Assembly: GCF_000003815.2 (NCBI RefSeq)
Contig: NC_049981.1
Span: 25,231,875 to 25,295,874 of the forward strand
Length of the DNA stretch: 64,000 bases
Direction of reading: 5' to 3'
Source of the DNA: Branchiostoma floridae
Lineage: Eukaryota > Chordata > Leptocardii > Amphioxiformes > Branchiostomatidae
Part shown: piece after piece, positions 1-10,747 of the stretch
How positions within the stretch are numbered: position 1 is the first letter of the stretch
Layout: every line of letters starts with the position of its first letter
Program-made: the position numbers and the translations under genes
Notes under the pieces: generated by a model
The model's input: only the letters and a program-made list of their open reading frames with translations
Databases searched by the model: none
What the model was told of the DNA's origin: nothing

Positions 1-826
1 GTGTGACGTACCATGTGAAGGCTACCAAACAATAGACAACCTTAGGACAACCACCCTTCACCATAAGTTTGTCTAACTACGAGTCAAATCACTAGCACGG
101 TATATTCTCAACCACCTGGGCACATCCCAACTGTGCCTGCAACTATTAACAGCTCTCTCCACTGACTGACAATCGATCCGTAACAGGTGGGTTCTTCTAC
201 CTGAATCATGTAGATTTGTTACATAAAGTGATATTTGATGCATGTACGTGTATGTTGTTCTGTGGACAGTCGTCGTATCCTTGGGTGTACGGCTGTGTAT
301 CATTCGGATAGTTCCGATGCTAATGTTAATCTCTGAAATTAATAGTTAAGCCATTGGGTAAATTGTTATTGTGGTTAAGATCGTTTAGTTAGAAATAATC
401 TAAAGGTTCTGGGTTCTAATCCCTAGCCCCCCAACGCTATGCTCTTGGGAAGGGACCTTCAGACTTTTCTTCTACATTCTACTCTGGTGAAAAAGCTCGG
501 TTATTAAACACATCCTTACAGGCCATGCATATTCAGAAGATCAATCAATGGCAGCAAGGGAATAAGCGGTTCGACCGATGACAGAGTGGCTGCGAAATGT
601 TATCATTTCTATGTTTTTATCTTACATATCTATCATCTTCTTTCGTGGGATCGGTCCACGATCTCCCGACCACCGGTGGCATATCCCACCAGTAACTGAA
701 CTGGCAGATCAGCTGCCAATTACTCATGATCGACTGACTGTAAAAGGTTGGCCATGGTCGGCTTTGTGTGTCAGGGGCTGAATTTTTCAACTCATTTACT
801 TTATTGTTCAAAATACTAACTTTCAG
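1..826. other. intergenic / upstream of folate gene
   Basis: No coding region is supported here. A tRNA-derived SINE fragment lies near 352-500. The last bases before 827 form a pyrimidine-rich tract ending in AG, so the folate gene probably has an upstream non-coding exon somewhere in this stretch that I cannot locate. Confidence 0.5.
352..500 (+). mobile_element. tRNA-derived SINE fragment
   Basis: A Pol III B-box-like word (GGTTCTAATCC, near 411-421) follows a tRNA-like stretch. It is followed by body sequence related in style to the fuller SINE at about 53.75-54.01 kb. The family is inferred from the B box and layout. Ends are approximate and no target duplication was found. Confidence 0.4.
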
Positions 827-2344
827 ATGTCCCGGGGTAAGTTTCCCAGAGGAGGAGGCTCTGACGTCATAGAAATAGACAACCTGCGATGCCGTACAGA
901 GATAGGCATCAGCCAACACGAGATCGGAAAAAAGCAGGAAGTCGTCATCAGTATTCGCCTGGGGTGTGACGTGGGTAAAGCAGGGAAAAGTGATGACGTA
1001 CGTGATTCCGTGAACTACAGTGATGTTTCAAAGGACGTCATCAATTACGCGGAGTCAACATCTTTTAACTTGGTGGAGAAACTAGCGACTGATGTCGCCA
1101 GAATCTGCATCGCACTCTACAAGGTATACTTACTAAATACGTTGAACGCCTTTTACTTATCACCACACGCATTCTCTGCGTACAAGTCTTTCATTGACAA
1201 ACAAAATAATTCCAACTATACTATTAACAGTTACCGTCAATCAGCTCCTTGCATGTTTTTCTTGCTTTACATCCCGACTTGTCGGAGAAAAACTTTCTCA
1301 CGAGCGACTATATTAAGGGGGATCACGATTCTATCATGGAACCAAACGCATGTGCAGCAAAATGCAATGTGGGTAACACGCCATGGCCAAAGCTGAAGCC
1401 TTCTGATATGCAAATCGAGACAATGGTCGTGACAAACGGAACTGTGTGCAGGTACTAGTCAGGGGCCTTCACCTTTGACATATAGCCCATAATGCTGCAC
1501 ATTGCCCAAAAGTTCGCCGCACATAAGTTCGAAGAGTCGTGGACAAATCCATGCAACTGAATTTCTGCATTGCGCACTTTTATGCTGATGAGCAAATGAA
1601 ATGTGATTTTATTTGACCTGTTGGTGCTGATGAGGGAAAGGACAAAGTAAAAGAAAACATAAATGTAGATGTGTGCTTGATTTCTATTTCTAGGTTCCAT
1701 GGGTCCAAGTACGAGTCCACAAACCAAAAGCCGTGCGATTCAGTGACTCCGTCGGTGTCCTGATAGAGAGAACATCAGAAGATTTCAGCGACAGTGTGGT
1801 CTATCTCTCACTCGGGTCGAACATCGAGCCCAGGAAGAACCTTAGGGACGCCATCGCCTTCTTGAAGACGAAAGCCTTGGTGCTGAAGGTGTCTTCATCA
1901 TTTCTTACTCCGCCTCAGTTACAAACCAACCAGCCGGATATTGTCAACATGGCGGCTCAGATTCTGACGGAAATGACGCCAACACAGCTGAAAACCTTTA
2001 TTTCTGAAATAGAAGAGGAGCTACTGCGCGTGCGCGATCCCAACAACAAACACGGCCCCCGAACAGTTGACCTTGACATCTCTCTCTGGGGGTCAGAAGT
2101 GCTGGAGTACAGCATTGCTGGTACGGAAGAGGGGACCAATCACAGCCCGCCTAACGGCAATAAAAAGAAGAAGGTGCCCGACCCAGACGTTCTCCGGTTC
2201 GCTCATGTGGCTGTGCCATTGGCAGAGATCTCTCCGCATCTGAAGCATCCGACCAATGGCAGCACGCTAGCCTCCATTGCCAGGGACATTACAGGTCGCG
2301 AGGATTACATCAATACGTTCCCGATTGTGGATCTCTTCCGTTAG
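827..2344 (+). CDS. Bifunctional dihydroneopterin aldolase / HPPK (FolB-FolK fusion)
   Basis: Two exons, 827-1123 and 1694-2344, join in phase 0 at GT-AG sites to give 315 aa. Residues about 12-135 are a FolB domain. It shows KSDDV, the active-site Tyr region DSVNYSDV, FNLVEKLA with its Glu and, just after the junction, VRVHKPKAVRFSDSVGV with the conserved catalytic Lys. Residues about 143-315 are a FolK domain: YLSLGSN, a substrate-loop region, and the signature HGPRTVDLDISL with the Arg and the Asp-x-Asp that bind Mg-ATP. A Lys-rich loop is inserted after it. FolB cleaves dihydroneopterin to hydroxymethyl-dihydropterin and glycolaldehyde; FolK pyrophosphorylates the product. The reading ends in a stop right after FolK, so the dihydropteroate synthase domain of fungal FOL1 is absent. 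The ATG sits directly behind an AG acceptor, suggesting a 5'UTR intron. Intron and surroundings argue against bacterial contamination. Fold assignment is secure; in vivo role is unknown. Confidence 0.88.
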
Positions 2345-2722
2345 AACTTTAAAATTCAAAAGTACAAGCATAACGATGAGCTTTCTAAATATGCTTTCCT
2401 CATTAGATGTTTTAGAGTTCCGGTATAGAAAATGGAAGTTTTTAAGCATTGATAAATCTGCTAATCAAATCTTACCTCTACCATCCCTAGATTAATTGTC
2501 GAAATGAAGTTTAAATATTGATTATTATTGACAAGAAAGGATCGATAAGCTTTTCAACATTTCAAACTTCTTGCATTGTATGTACGTAATGGTGGCAGAC
2601 AGCATATCTATACGTATACTTAGCAGTATGGAATTATAGCAGTTAACGGGATTTAAGGTGCTATGCTAAGTTACCAACAGGTGAATACACGTGGAGTTTA
2701 CAAGTCTACAGTACAGCGTTTC

Positions 2723-2728
2723 AATAAA
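2723..2728 (+). terminator. poly(A) signal AATAAA of the FolB-FolK gene
   Basis: This is the first canonical AATAAA about 380 nt after the stop codon on the same strand, and it would give a plausible 3'UTR. Inferred from motif and position only. Confidence 0.4.
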
Positions 2729-2985
2729 CCAGTCTATAATGTCACGAGCGGGCTCCTTGCGGAGCGTATAAAAATTGATTTTTTTTTAATGACAACTAAT
2801 GTTTTAGAATTAGAAGTCATAATATCTGCGCGAGGACGTTGTTTATTTGTTTGGGCAGCTGTGGACTGACTGTAACCCTCCGAGTCACATTTTGACAGAA
2901 ACGCGCCCCATCTCAAAGTTTCCACAAGAAAAACAATGTGAAAGCTTTTAGAGGTATTTAATACAGTTTGTTTATACCCCCCCCC

Positions 2986-3801
2986 CCCCCTCACATTAGG
3001 CGCGATTCGATCGGAAGACTAGTTTACGAGCTCTAAATGACATTTTCGCCAGTGAGTACGTCCGGTGTTCTCACAATCATCTTACGATTTTTAAGGATCG
3101 CCGGCAATTTTCAGGAGTCTTACGACGGTCGCGGTGCAGCGAAACATGTTCTTATCATAAGCGACAAGTCGCAGGAGATCTCCGAGATCGCAGAGCTCGT
3201 TACCGAGTCGCAGGTCGTGCGTGCAAATCGTGCGTACCTCGCAAAGGTATCGGTCAATAGTCTTGCGTCAATCCAACTATTGAAGACCGATAGGCGAGCA
3301 CAGACATACTTATTAATCATCGAGCGCAAATCGGATGGCGAACGCCCGTTAGTCGGACGACGTTCGGGCGACGTTCACCCGACTTCCGATTGTTTACAAA
3401 TATTGAATTTCTGGGAATGTGAGGGTAATTCTAACATTGTGGCCCCTGTGGCAGTATGTAGGCTGGCTTTGTGACACACTTTCCTTTCTTGTGTCATTTC
3501 TATTATGCCCGCGCATTCCATTCGTTGGTTAAAAAGGTTCCGACAACAAAATAAGCAACATTTATTGATCTCTTGCCTTTTTGGGGGAACGTTTTGTGTT
3601 CCCTTGTCCGCGTGCAAGAGGTCATGGGAGGTTAATTATCATAGATTTATTCACCGTCGATCGCGCGAGGCTCGCTTGTATGTGAGGGGGACAGATTTTG
3701 GGCGAAAAATACGCAACACAAGACCATCTTAAAATCTGAAAAGCAGCCGACCTTCCTGCGATCGCGAAGTACGTCAGAAGATCGTGTATAATGTGAGGGG
3801 G
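2986..3801. mobile_element. candidate MITE with CCCCCTCACATTA ends
   Basis: CCCCCTCACATTA at 2986-2998 is exactly inverted as TAATGTGAGGGGG at 3789-3801. The terminal C run is longer on the left. The roughly 816-bp interior is rich in CGATCG/GCGA words and has no transposase. No clear target duplication is visible, so the superfamily is open. Confidence 0.5.
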
Positions 3802-4543
3802 TTATTAAGACTGTTTAAGGCCGTTTAAAAAAATTAGATGCGATGGTGATTTTGCATTAAAGCCAATAAGTCGGTCAAGAGCTCTTAACTAAGAAAAGGT
3901 GTATTTGAGGACGTGTCCCGGAACCCGTAGTACGATCTGAGTCATCTGACCCTAATTACTTTTGACGACGTGGTCCCACTGGTATTGCCGAAATGCGCAG
4001 TGACCCTCACAAAAGTCCTTGACCCCTGCTATACCTGCGTCCTGTCGCGAGTGGATCCTTTCTACCCCGCTCTTTTGCACGTACACGGATGGGAACATAA
4101 GGTAACTAAGCTGTCATGAGCTTGTATGTGAATTATGTAACTGCAGTGCGCTATTCCAAGTGGTGAGAACACCTAACAGTTAGTACTCACGTGGTGGCTG
4201 CAAGTTTTTAGTGAAGGACTACATTGCACATCTAACGTTAACTCTGAGTCCGTCGTCTTAGCACCTGTTCTATTTTCTAAACGCTCTTAGGGAAGACTCT
4301 CTCATATGTCCTAATTTGTGTGTGTGAGTGGGCACTGGTTGTGTGCCCTCATTTTCTCTCTGCCCTTCTTTGTCAATATGTCTCTCAAACTGGGACGGCG
4401 TATTCGGTAGTCCTAATCTTGCGTGTCCCTTGATTTGGGTCTGGCAGGTAATATTACATCATGTATGTGCTGAAGCGGTAAATTTCTGCTTTCAAGGTTT
4501 TTCAAGATAATCATATATAATCAAGTAAGGACTTCAAAGTACT

Positions 4544-4578
4544 ACCAAGGACGTTACATCTGATGTAACGTCCTTGGT
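4544..4578. repeat. 35-nt near-perfect palindrome
   Basis: Two 17-nt arms starting ACCAAGGACG are perfectly complementary around a single central base. Two similar small palindromes starting CCAAGGA occur at 51137-51176 and 51661-51696. Confidence 0.7.
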
Positions 4579-4842
4579 ACTACGTTGGGACTCGAACCGG
4601 AAGTAGTCGTCATACATGAAAGGAAGTCAAAGCGGAGGTCAAGGTCAATACTTAATGACGTCATTTGTACCACAACCCCAGTATTCTTTGCAAAGGAAAG
4701 CCTGCACAACTAATTCAATGGAAATTTGTTGGTATTGCTTTCGGTGCGTCTGGGTTTCTTTTCTTCATGTCTACCTGTGTGTGTGTCCCCTAATATTTTG
4801 GACCCGCAATAACCCCCAAACCTATGATTGCATTTTCATGAT

Positions 4843-5070
4843 ATTTGATTTGATTTGATTTGATTTGATTTATTGGAATTGCAAACAATACAATACACGT
4901 GGGACACAGGCAGCGATATGCTGGTGTCGTGGCCCACACATGAATACATATTTGGTAGGTGGATAGGTCTTGGAAAGACAATTGACATCGTTTACTATGG
5001 ACCAGCTGGCAGATTTTTTGCATCACTATTTCCACTTTTTATACGTTTTGTCCTGGTCATGCGGTGGTCT
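4843..5070 (-). mobile_element. LINE 3' end with ATCAA-type tail
   Basis: On the minus strand, sequence ending TTCCAATAAATC runs into about five copies of AAATC, the short tandem tail typical of CR1/L2-like LINEs. No reverse-transcriptase coding is present, so this would be a 5'-truncated copy. Classified by tail style only. Confidence 0.35.
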
Positions 5071-6299
5071 TGATTTTTTCGTGGCTGATTGGCAATATAT
5101 ATCAATAATAGTGCATAAAATGTAGCTGGAAAAAATAGTCACCAACAATTGCAATGACCATTAGTGTCATTAATATGATAATCGTGTAGAATAGTTCCTT
5201 TCCTTAAAAGATTTGTAGAACTAGCTGTTCCCCTTTTCATGTTTATTTGGTGTCCTTATGTTTTTGTGGCATATAGCTTTTGACGTCAGGGAGAATAGCT
5301 GTAGGTTTGGACCATCTAGAAGCTAGTACTGTTCTTTTTTGCTGCATAACTTCAACCATTGGCATTGCAAGCTACGATTAGAAAACTACATTCTTCGCAA
5401 GACCAAAATCCAAAAGTGGCGAGCACATTTTTATTTAGCTGTCTGTTCATATCAAAGATACGCCAATGCTATATATAAAAGCAGACTGGACCAGGTGAAC
5501 AGTGAATGGTGACCAGTCTATCCGCGCAAAGATATCCTTATTAGGTCCTACTTTTTTCTAATGACATACCAGTTCTAGTGCACTCGGTTTCTGTTGCACT
5601 ACGGTCGTTGTTTCCAGCCTCTGAAGTGCAATATAACCTATATGCCATCAGAAAAAAAGAAGAAGAAATGTACAGAGCCTGTCATAAAAGACAGACAAGT
5701 ACATCACAAACCATTTGTTTAGGGTCAAAGAGTAGTAGATATATGGTGAAACTATGTTCACATACCTGTTTTTCAAAAGCAAAGTCCAAACGTGGGTTGG
5801 AGATAGACAACTGTTGGATCTTAGTTGAAGCAGAAGGTTTCACGTTACCGTGAACTTCGATGCCAGGCTGGGCCGGCGTGTGTGTTAGAAATGTGTTGTC
5901 TTCTCTCAAATTTCGAGAGCGGTTTCCATGACAATCACTACGGCACAACAGGTGGGCGTGTCAGCACAACACTTCCAGAAGCGGTTAGACTCGTTGAGTG
6001 TAAGGTCAGGTCTCCTGTCGGCTTTTTCCGGTATTGCAGGGTCACTCCTTGTGTTTGAATTTTCGTCATGGACATGCTGTTGTCTTGATTTTGGGTGGCT
6101 TGATTAATTTTTGCACAGGATAAAAATAGAAACTTAAAGCTCTAAATACGTCACGGAGGTATGGAATCTCCTAACTCTCGTTCTTGCTTTGCTTTTCTTG
6201 CTACAAAAGTACAAGGTATCCCCCTCTGCGGCAACTCAATGTAACCATATCGTTAACGTTGAAAACGTCATTTTGTTGCAGAGAAAGAACGTGACATCA

Positions 6300-7859
6300 A
6301 TGTCAGAGATGACCCAGGAAATAGTGGACGAAAACATACACAGGTATGATTTCTTAAATCCTTGCTGTCTTCTTTTCACCGATTGGCATGGAAAACTTTT
6401 GAACTTACCGCTGAGGACTTCTAGGAAACCATCTCACTTTACTTGTTTTCTTTAAGACTGGTTCGACAGACTAATAAAGCCCTTTTCCGCATATTCTAGT
6501 GAGGTTGAGCGACTAGTGCAGCTGTACGATCTACTGCCACATCCGGAGGGAGGCTGGTTTAAAGAGACTTTCAAGTCAACGGTTCATTGTCAGGTAGGTA
6601 CGTGAGTAAGTGTGAGTGAGTGAGTGAGTGAGTGAGTGTGTGAGTGAGTGAGTGAGTGAGTGAGTGAGTGAGTGAGTGAGTGAGTGAGTGAGTGAGTGAG
6701 TGAGTGAGTGAGTGAGTGAGTGAGTGAGTGAACTAGTGTACAACATAACCCGAGTAGTATGGTATATGATATTTGATATAAGCTATATGCACATATGTTA
6801 ACCTTTGGATTACGTACTTGGACTTTCTTTCCAACAGAATGAACACCTTCACGGGAACAAAGATTCCAGGGTTGCCACAGTTTGTTACTACCTCCTACCA
6901 AAGAATGGTATGTCCCACTGGCACCGGCTGGCCTCAGACGAGATCTGGCTGTACCACGACGGCGGGTGCCTCAAGGTCTCTGTTCTTGTTACTCTGTGAC
7001 GGAGGATCATATAGTTGTTGTGCGATCTGATGTGTGGTGGCATGTCGTCTGCACGCAGTTGCGCGATGATGCACGTTTTTCTGTAGCTGTTTTGATAATC
7101 GTTGTAATAATTTCAGAAATCCCTATATTCCTGGCATTGTGCAGGCCGTGTGGTTTGGGGGTTTGTTGACTTTTTCATTACATCGCATAGAAGTACATTT
7201 TATACCATGAATTTCCATACCAAACCTCAACTAGTCAGTATTGATAATGGTTTAAAGTGTACAATACTTATAGAAGTAAATTTAAATCATAAAAGACCAT
7301 GTTCCTAATGTTGCAGGTTCATATGATTGACGAGAAAGGTGTGTACTCCTCGGCTGTCCTCGGTAGCAGCCTGGAGCACCCTGAGGCCCGGTACGGGGTC
7401 CTGGTGCCCGCCGAGGTGTGGCTGGCAGCGGAACCCACAAACGGAGGAAACTTCTCTTTTATCAGCTGTATGGTGGCACCGGGTAAGCACGGCATGAACA
7501 GAAGCTTAAACGACTGTTGTGTTGTTGCAATATATACACGTTTTTCTTCGTTATCGTGTACCGCTGTCAGAAACTCACAGGACCCTCGACCACTTCCCAA
7601 CCAAAATAAGGTCGGTGGTGAATTGGGAGCAGGCGGCCCAGGTTTGGGTCACGCCTATGTAGCAACCATTTCACAACTAGCAAAGGACAGCATATCATGA
7701 ACTAACTAACTACTCACAACCGAATGAGCGAACCTGAGAGAGGATTCTTCTTGTTTCACAGGTTTTGAATGGAAGGGTTTTGAGATGGGCAGGGAAGAGG
7801 ACCTAGTGAAGTCATTTCCGCATCTGGCTGATATCATCAGACCATACTGTCAGTCGTAG
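6300..7859 (+). CDS. DUF985 / Cupin_5 family protein (YML079w-like)
   Basis: Five exons, 6300-6343, 6500-6593, 6838-6975, 7317-7482 and 7762-7859, splice in consistent phase (all GT-AG) to 179 aa, the usual size of the family. The first exon gives the start MSEMTQEIVDE. The N-terminal signature LLPHPEGGWFKET is followed by CYYLLPKNGMSHWHRLASDEIW, which carries the conserved His and Asp-Glu of the cupin pocket. Next come VLVPAEVWLAAEP and a C-terminal VAPGFEWKGFEM. Bacterial and yeast members form beta-barrel dimers that bind a small ligand, but no reaction has been settled, so the substrate is not assigned here. The protein has no signal peptide and is probably cytosolic. Intron 2 opens with a GTGA microsatellite. 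The gene shares a strand with its neighbours but nothing links their functions. Confidence 0.85.
6602..6731 (+). repeat. (GTGA)n microsatellite in intron 2 of the cupin gene
   Basis: About 30 nearly perfect GTGA units begin 8 nt after the splice donor at 6594. Each pair of units reads GTGAGT, the consensus 5' splice site. Confidence 0.95.
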
Positions 7860-9061
7860 AGGACATTTATGTTCCCCATAAGGAAAAAATATTGCTTTGC
7901 TGGTGTGTTCTCCTTCTTTCTATCTTTCTTCTTCTTCTTCTTCCTCTTCTTCTATAAACTGGTCTGCTAGTTCGGTGGGTGTTACCTACATTCGTTAGCA
8001 CATTTTTGTATTGTAAGCACTGATATAAATATATGCATATGTTATTTCTCTGCTGAAGTGTTTGGAGTGAAGTACACGTATTTCGATCTCCTGGACCACA
8101 AAATTGTATTTTAAAAATATTGAGTGATTTTACTTAGAATGTTAATCATTGGTAGGTCAGGAATCATATCTTCTTGAAATGAAATGAATGAAATGATGCA
8201 TAGCTGAAGGATCAAATGTAAAAACTAATGGAATGCTGAAATTGAAAAATAGAAAGACTTCGTAGATCGTTCGAGGTACCTTCCTCCTTGTTTAAATGCA
8301 ATCGTCGCCAATTGTTTTACTCTTGTTACATTATCATGAACTAGTTCCCAGGTAAAAGTCGGTAATCTTTTTTATGAAAATATTGTGACGTGGGGACGTC
8401 TACGTTAGCACATTTAACACGTACAGCTCAGCGTCAAGTATTTATTGCACAAGCGCATTTGATAGGTTCTTGTATTTCGTATTGAGCTAATTGTAACTAA
8501 GGTAAAATACTGTAAGGTATAGTATCATGTTTCATTTATTCATTTTCCACAAATACAGAAAATTAACAGACGTTGGTAAATAAATAGACATATTGGAAGG
8601 TATAATATTAGAGTATCGCTATGTCATTGGCAATAACTAGTACCTCTTGTTATTTACAATTAGCCTCCACCCAAGAGTATGTAATAAACTTGTTTTTGTC
8701 ATGTGATGGATGGTATTTTGTTCAGTTGAAGTAGATTTATTGTTTTAGTTATCATACATGTGCAATTTCAGTCAGAATATTCGGTAGCGCGCGCAAATCA
8801 TCATCATCTCCCCTGCATCTGACCTTTGTCACGTAGCGAGAGGTGAACGACTGGAAGTGAAGACAGACAAACTTCCTTGGTTTAAGCAAGGATATAACGT
8901 CATTGGTTTAAGACAACAGAAAGGTATGACGTCGTAGCGTCACCTACCGCGCGATGTTTGTCACGTAGCAATAAGTGGAACAACCAGAAAGACCAGAAGA
9001 TAGACAAACAGTCCAACTTTAAGTCGAATGAGAAGCGACACCGCAACAAATTCTTAATAAG
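7860..9061. other. intergenic; TANGO2 upstream region
   Basis: AT-rich spacer without a gene. A CT-rich run lies at about 7905-7950. Near 8835-8880 and 8957-9012 two related blocks, both beginning TTTGTCACGTAGC, form a diverged duplication just upstream of the TANGO2 start and may be promoter sequence. Confidence 0.45.
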
Positions 9062-9268
9062 ATGTGCATCGTTTTTCTGAAATTTGATCCACATATGAAG
9101 AGTGGTGGGTACAAAATCATCATGGCTGCCAACAGAGACGAGTTCTTTAACCGACCTGCCAAGCCAGCACATTTCTGGGGGAGAAACCCGAGCGTTCTGA
9201 GCGGCGTAGATATGAAACCAGGTAAAGTGATTATATATATACACATATATATATATATACATATATAC

Positions 9269-9347
<79 letters not shown>

Positions 9348-10747
9348 ATGCATCAACGGTTCGGAGTGTTCGTGATGGTTTGAAGTTCGCGGTAGTGCCA
9401 TAGGTTGCAGTCTCGTTCTATAATTGAAAAATGTGAGCAGTGGTTTTAAGGTCACGCTGAATTCGAAGTGGTCACCGCGAAAACCGCGAATATAAAATCA
9501 CCGCGAACATTTCTGCATTTTACAGAATAGATGTATATGTGCCCTTTGGGTTGCGACTCCTCAGAGCTACCAGTTTCGGAGGTATGTTCCGAGGTTACTG
9601 ACCTCTCTAACGCACTGTTACAGTTTAGAAGGCAAAGTTGTTGACGATATAATTCATTCGTAGAAAACTAAGCCATATAACTACCCAATCTAGAATCCGA
9701 CAGATAACAACTATCAAGATGCAAATGTGACAACACAATGTGTCACCATGACATGGGTTGTCTATAAGGGTAATAGATTCGAATTAAGTAGCCCTCCCTC
9801 AAGCCAGCTGGCATGGACGGAGATCATTGAGCGAACAGAATTGGATTTGTGTGACCCAAAACTTTATAATGGGAATATGACCCATGGCGTGAAATATGAG
9901 CTGAAAGACAAGAAAATGCATCAGAATACTTCTTAAATTTGAAACCGTACTGAGAGTTTTTAATCACTTAGCGATCGCCGCCTCAATTACACTAGAAAAG
10001 AGACATGGCCCGTTTATATATTGCTTAATCAGTAATCTACATATATGTACTGCTTTCTGCAGGAAAGGAAGGCGGGACCTGGTTGGGTATCACAGAGAAT
10101 GGCCGTCTATCAGCCATCACTAACATCCTGCAGTCTTCACCCGTCCACAACGCAAAGGGAAGAGGGTATCTCATCACTGACTTCCTAAGAGGGGACCAAA
10201 CACCGCTGGCTTATCTGGAAAGCTTGGCCGAAGAAGGTCATACGTTCAATGCTTTCAACCTACTGACCATGGACCTTTCTGAGCCCGCATGTTTGGCGTA
10301 CTACGATAACGTTTCTCACGACAGTCCCAAAATCTTAGCACCAGGCCAGTATGTCGTCAGTAACTCCTTGCCACAAACTCCGCACTTCAAAAGACGATCT
10401 ACGGAGAGAAGATATTCAATGAACTCTTACAGGACAGGGAAGAAGGTGACAAAGATTATTTAATCAAGGGCCTTTTGGAACTCCTGAATAACAACGTGCA
10501 GTTCCCTCACGACCCGCAAGTGGCATTACAGGGGACACCACTGCCAGAAATGGTACGCGATGGTTTTTCCGCTATTTGTGTGCGGACGCCGAAAGAAGCG
10601 AACTTTGGGACAAGAACAAATACCGTTATTCTCGTCGACGGGGAGAACCACGTGACCTTTGTAGAAAAGACGCTGAAATCACCTGTTGATCTTGAGAGGT
10701 TTGAATGGGAGGTCAACAAATTTGAGTTCAACGTTCGCCTGGCCTAA
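9062..10747 (+). CDS. TANGO2: TANGO2 homologue (NRDE domain), with apparent frameshift
   Basis: Exon 1 is 9062-9221 and exon 2 is 10063-10747. The protein begins MCIVF, with the Cys2 typical of the family, and has the diagnostic [11 protein letters not shown]. Exon 2 continues with [18 protein letters not shown] and ends with [12 protein letters not shown] and HVTFVEKTL, all matching TANGO2 (about 281 aa; human 276). The reading frame breaks at an A4 run, 10389-10392: the 3' half is in the frame expected if the run had five A, and upstream and downstream halves both match the family. This is either a 1-nt assembly error or a disabling allele. TANGO2 is a Golgi/ER/mitochondrial protein linked to heme or acyl-CoA/lipid handling; its reaction is unsettled. 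Intron 1 holds a long AT repeat. Confidence 0.88.
9231..9343. repeat. (AT)n / (ATAC)n microsatellite in TANGO2 intron 1
   Basis: Continuous alternating AT with a few AC steps, starting 10 nt after the exon 1 donor. It creates long Tyr-Ile open frames that are not genes. Confidence 0.95.

Larger units (their letters stand above)
2345..6299. other. intergenic, repeats only
   Basis: No gene is supported. It contains a candidate MITE (about 2986-3801), a 35-nt near-perfect palindrome (4544-4578) and a probable LINE 3' tail (about 4843-5070, minus). An open stretch at 3037-3474 lies inside the MITE and resembles no protein. An acceptor-like tract at about 6265-6281 marks the first coding exon of the cupin gene. 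Confidence 0.5.

Noticed and set aside
3037-3474. 145-codon open frame in the first spacer
   Set aside because: It lies within a candidate MITE, has no recognisable domain and has an overlapping antisense frame of similar length.
8900-9455. Tyr/Ile-rich open frames on both strands near TANGO2
   Set aside because: Produced by the (AT)n microsatellite in TANGO2 intron 1.
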